Shown here: positions 5,946 through 7,269 of the stretch, piece by piece | How positions within the stretch are numbered: position 1 is the first letter of the stretch | Layout: each line of letters opens with the position of its first letter | Assembly (NCBI GenBank): GCA_031732855.1 | Contig: JAVMKJ010000023.1 | Coordinates: forward strand, 1-7,269 | DNA length: 7,269 nucleotides | Source: JAVMKJ01 sp031732855 | GTDB lineage: Bacteria; Pseudomonadota; Gammaproteobacteria; Competibacterales; Competibacteraceae | Direction of reading: 5' to 3' | The notes under the pieces: generated by a model | The model's input: the letters and a program-made list of their open reading frames with translations, nothing else | Database searches by the model: none | Told to the model about the DNA's origin: nothing | Position numbers and translations under genes: made by a program

Positions 5946-5962
5946 TACCGCGAGGAACCAGC

Positions 5963-6364
5963 ATGAGCCATAAAATCACCAAGACCGACGCCGAATGGCG
6001 CGCGCAACTGACCCCGGAGCAGTATCGAATCTGCCGCCAGAAGGGTACCGAACGGGCGTTTGCCGGGGCATATCACGATTGCCACGAGTCGGGCGTCTAC
6101 CGCTGCGCGTGTTGCGGCAACCCGCTGTTCGACTCCGAGACCAAGTTCGATTCCGGCAGCGGCTGGCCGAGCTTCTGGCGGCCGGTGGAGGCGGACCGGG
6201 TCGCCACCGTCGAGGACCGCAGCCTGTTCATGCGCCGCACCGAAGTCCTCTGCGCCGATTGCGGGGCACATCTGGGTCACGTGTTCGACGACGGCCCGGA
6301 GCCGACCGGATTGCGTTATTGCATCAACTCGCCGGCGCTGAATCTGGAGAAAAAGGAACGGTGA
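5963..6364 (+). CDS. msrB: Peptide-methionine (R)-S-oxide reductase MsrB
   Basis: The 133-residue protein is a full-length single-domain MsrB. It reduces the R-epimer of methionine sulfoxide in proteins, usually with thioredoxin as reductant, in the cytoplasm (no signal peptide is seen). The order of motifs is typical: EWRAQLTPEQYRI (11-23), RQKGTERAFAGAY (25-37), KFDSGSGWPSFW (61-72), HLGHVFDDGP (103-112) and GLRYCINS (116-123). C48/C51 and C97/C100 are the paired CxxC zinc ligands, and C120 is the catalytic Cys. C24, C40 and C50 are extra cysteines; C24 or C40 might serve as a resolving Cys, but this cannot be told from sequence. GAGGA (5952-5956), six bases before ATG 5963, supports the start. 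The gene follows the antiporter by 61 bases on the same strand without a clear terminator, so co-transcription is possible. Confidence 0.96.
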   Translation: MSHKITKTDAEWRAQLTPEQYRICRQKGTERAFAGAYHDCHESGVYRCACCGNPLFDSETKFDSGSGWPSFWRPVEADRVATVEDRSLFMRRTEVLCADCGAHLGHVFDDGPEPTGLRYCINSPALNLEKKER

Positions 6365-6365
6365 A

Positions 6366-7226
6366 TTACCACCCCTTCGCCGTCGGACCGTTCAGCACCG
6401 CGTTACAGGCCACGGGCAGGGCATCCGCCGAGGGCGGTTCGGGTTTCCTGTAGGGTTTCGGCGACAGCGCCGCCTGCTGGATGTCCCGGACCCAGTTGGC
6501 CAGGTCGGCATCGCAGCCGTCGCCGGGCGGGATCGGTTTCTGCGGTTTGCATTGACCGGAGTCGGGCGGGCAGGCCAGGCGGACGTGGAAATGGGCGTCG
6601 TGGCCCCACCAGGGCCGCACCTTGTCCAGCCAGCTTCGGTCGGTTTCGCTGTAGCACAGCGCCTGCTTGATGATCGCGTTCACGAAAACGCGGTCCACTT
6701 CCGGCGCCAGCGCCGCCAGTTTCAGCATGTCCCGATAGCGCGGCGACCAGCGGGTCGGGTTCAACGTACCCTCGGCGGCGCGCACCATCGACGGCATGTC
6801 GATCTCCTCGGTTTCCGACCGCGACAATAGCCGCTCGCGCGGTTGTTGCAAAAACCACACGTCCACGTCCAGCCCGCTCTGATGGCTGCGATGGCCGTTC
6901 GGCATCGGGCCGCCGCGCGGCTGCCCCAGATCGCCGATCAGCAGCCGGCCGCCGCGCGCCGCCGCCTGCCGGCCCAGCCGTTCCACGAACGCGACCAGCA
7001 GCGGATGACCGTAATACCGGTTCCGGCTGGCGCGCATCACCTGATAACCATCGCCCACCAGCGGCAGGGCGGCCGCCCCGGCGATGCAGCCGGCGGTATG
7101 GGAACCGATGACTTGCGGCGGTCCGGACAGGGGATAGGCGACCGTGCTCCAGCCGTTGCCGGCGCGGGCCGGCAGGGCGACCGCCAGCGACAGCAGGGAT
7201 AGAAGAATGGTGAATCGGACGGACAT
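6366..7226 (-). CDS. mepA: Penicillin-insensitive murein endopeptidase MepA
   Basis: The 286-residue protein is a LAS-type zinc metallopeptidase (M74) that cuts D-Ala-meso-DAP cross-links in peptidoglycan. A signal peptide is clear: MSVRFTILLSLLSLAVALPARA, probably cleaved after ARA (20-22), so it acts in the periplasm. GHRSHQSGLDVDVWF (111-125) holds the HxxxxxxD pair H115/D122, and WWGHDAHFHVRL (206-217) holds H209, H212 and H214, spaced as in the E. coli enzyme (H206, H209, H211). Six cysteines (C47, C191, C219, C226, C238, C274) sit close to the positions of the three disulfides I recall for E. coli MepA, which fits export. Length and motifs show an intact gene. GGTGG (7238-7234), seven bases before ATG 7226, is the likely ribosome-binding site. 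Its TAA stop faces the msrB stop with one base between them. Confidence 0.95.
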   Translation of the reverse strand: MSVRFTILLSLLSLAVALPARAGNGWSTVAYPLSGPPQVIGSHTAGCIAGAAALPLVGDGYQVMRASRNRYYGHPLLVAFVERLGRQAAARGGRLLIGDLGQPRGGPMPNGHRSHQSGLDVDVWFLQQPRERLLSRSETEEIDMPSMVRAAEGTLNPTRWSPRYRDMLKLAALAPEVDRVFVNAIIKQALCYSETDRSWLDKVRPWWGHDAHFHVRLACPPDSGQCKPQKPIPPGDGCDADLANWVRDIQQAALSPKPYRKPEPPSADALPVACNAVLNGPTAKGW

Positions 7227-7269
7227 GGCATTTCCACCAATGCGGAGTTGATGGAGTAAGCTTAGCGAA

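Noticed and set aside
1..7269. CRISPR array, tRNA, rRNA or intact insertion sequence
   Set aside because: No regularly spaced repeats, cloverleaf-like segments, rRNA stretches, transposase motifs or paired terminal inverted repeats were seen on reading both strands.

Overview
This 7.3 kb window comes from a GC-rich bacterial chromosome. The gene set (a LAS-family murein endopeptidase with an export signal, MsrB, a CPA2 antiporter with a fused TrkA-N domain, a GlsB/YeaQ-type small membrane protein) and the base composition suggest a Gram-negative proteobacterium, most likely a gammaproteobacterium. That placement is inference; nothing in the window fixes the genus.

Layout: 1-371 starts with a short AT-rich stretch, followed by the frameshifted remnant of a small gene. 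A weak promoter then leads to a divergent, enlarged nucleoside-diphosphate kinase-like gene (372-1115). The 471 bases from 1116 to 1586 hold no intact gene. On the minus strand they carry debris of a two-gene unit: the 3' end of an unknown gene whose stop directly abuts the start of a truncated ORF that resembles PIN-like DUF5615 toxins. An intact minus-strand MDR quinone oxidoreductase follows (1587-2531). It is divergent, across about 170 bp, from a plus-strand zinc carboxypeptidase-like succinylglutamate desuccinylase/aspartoacylase family gene (2704-3849). Next on the plus strand are a small GlsB-type membrane protein (3926-4168), a strong intrinsic terminator hairpin (4233-4267), a KefB-type cation:proton antiporter (4303-5901) and msrB (5963-6364). 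A minus-strand mepA (6366-7226) ends tail-to-tail with msrB, with one base between the two stop codons.

The genes do not form one pathway. A loose stress and envelope theme can be inferred: MsrB repairs oxidised methionine, Kef-type antiporters protect against electrophiles and pH stress, MDR reductases handle quinones or enals, GlsB-type proteins are stress-linked, and MepA remodels murein. I see no tRNA, rRNA, CRISPR array or intact mobile element. No convincing new biological system is present. The points most worth a second look are the enlarged NDK variant, the eroded toxin-like bicistron, the terminator hairpin placed only about 35 nt before the antiporter start, and a 14-bp direct repeat upstream of the desuccinylase gene.
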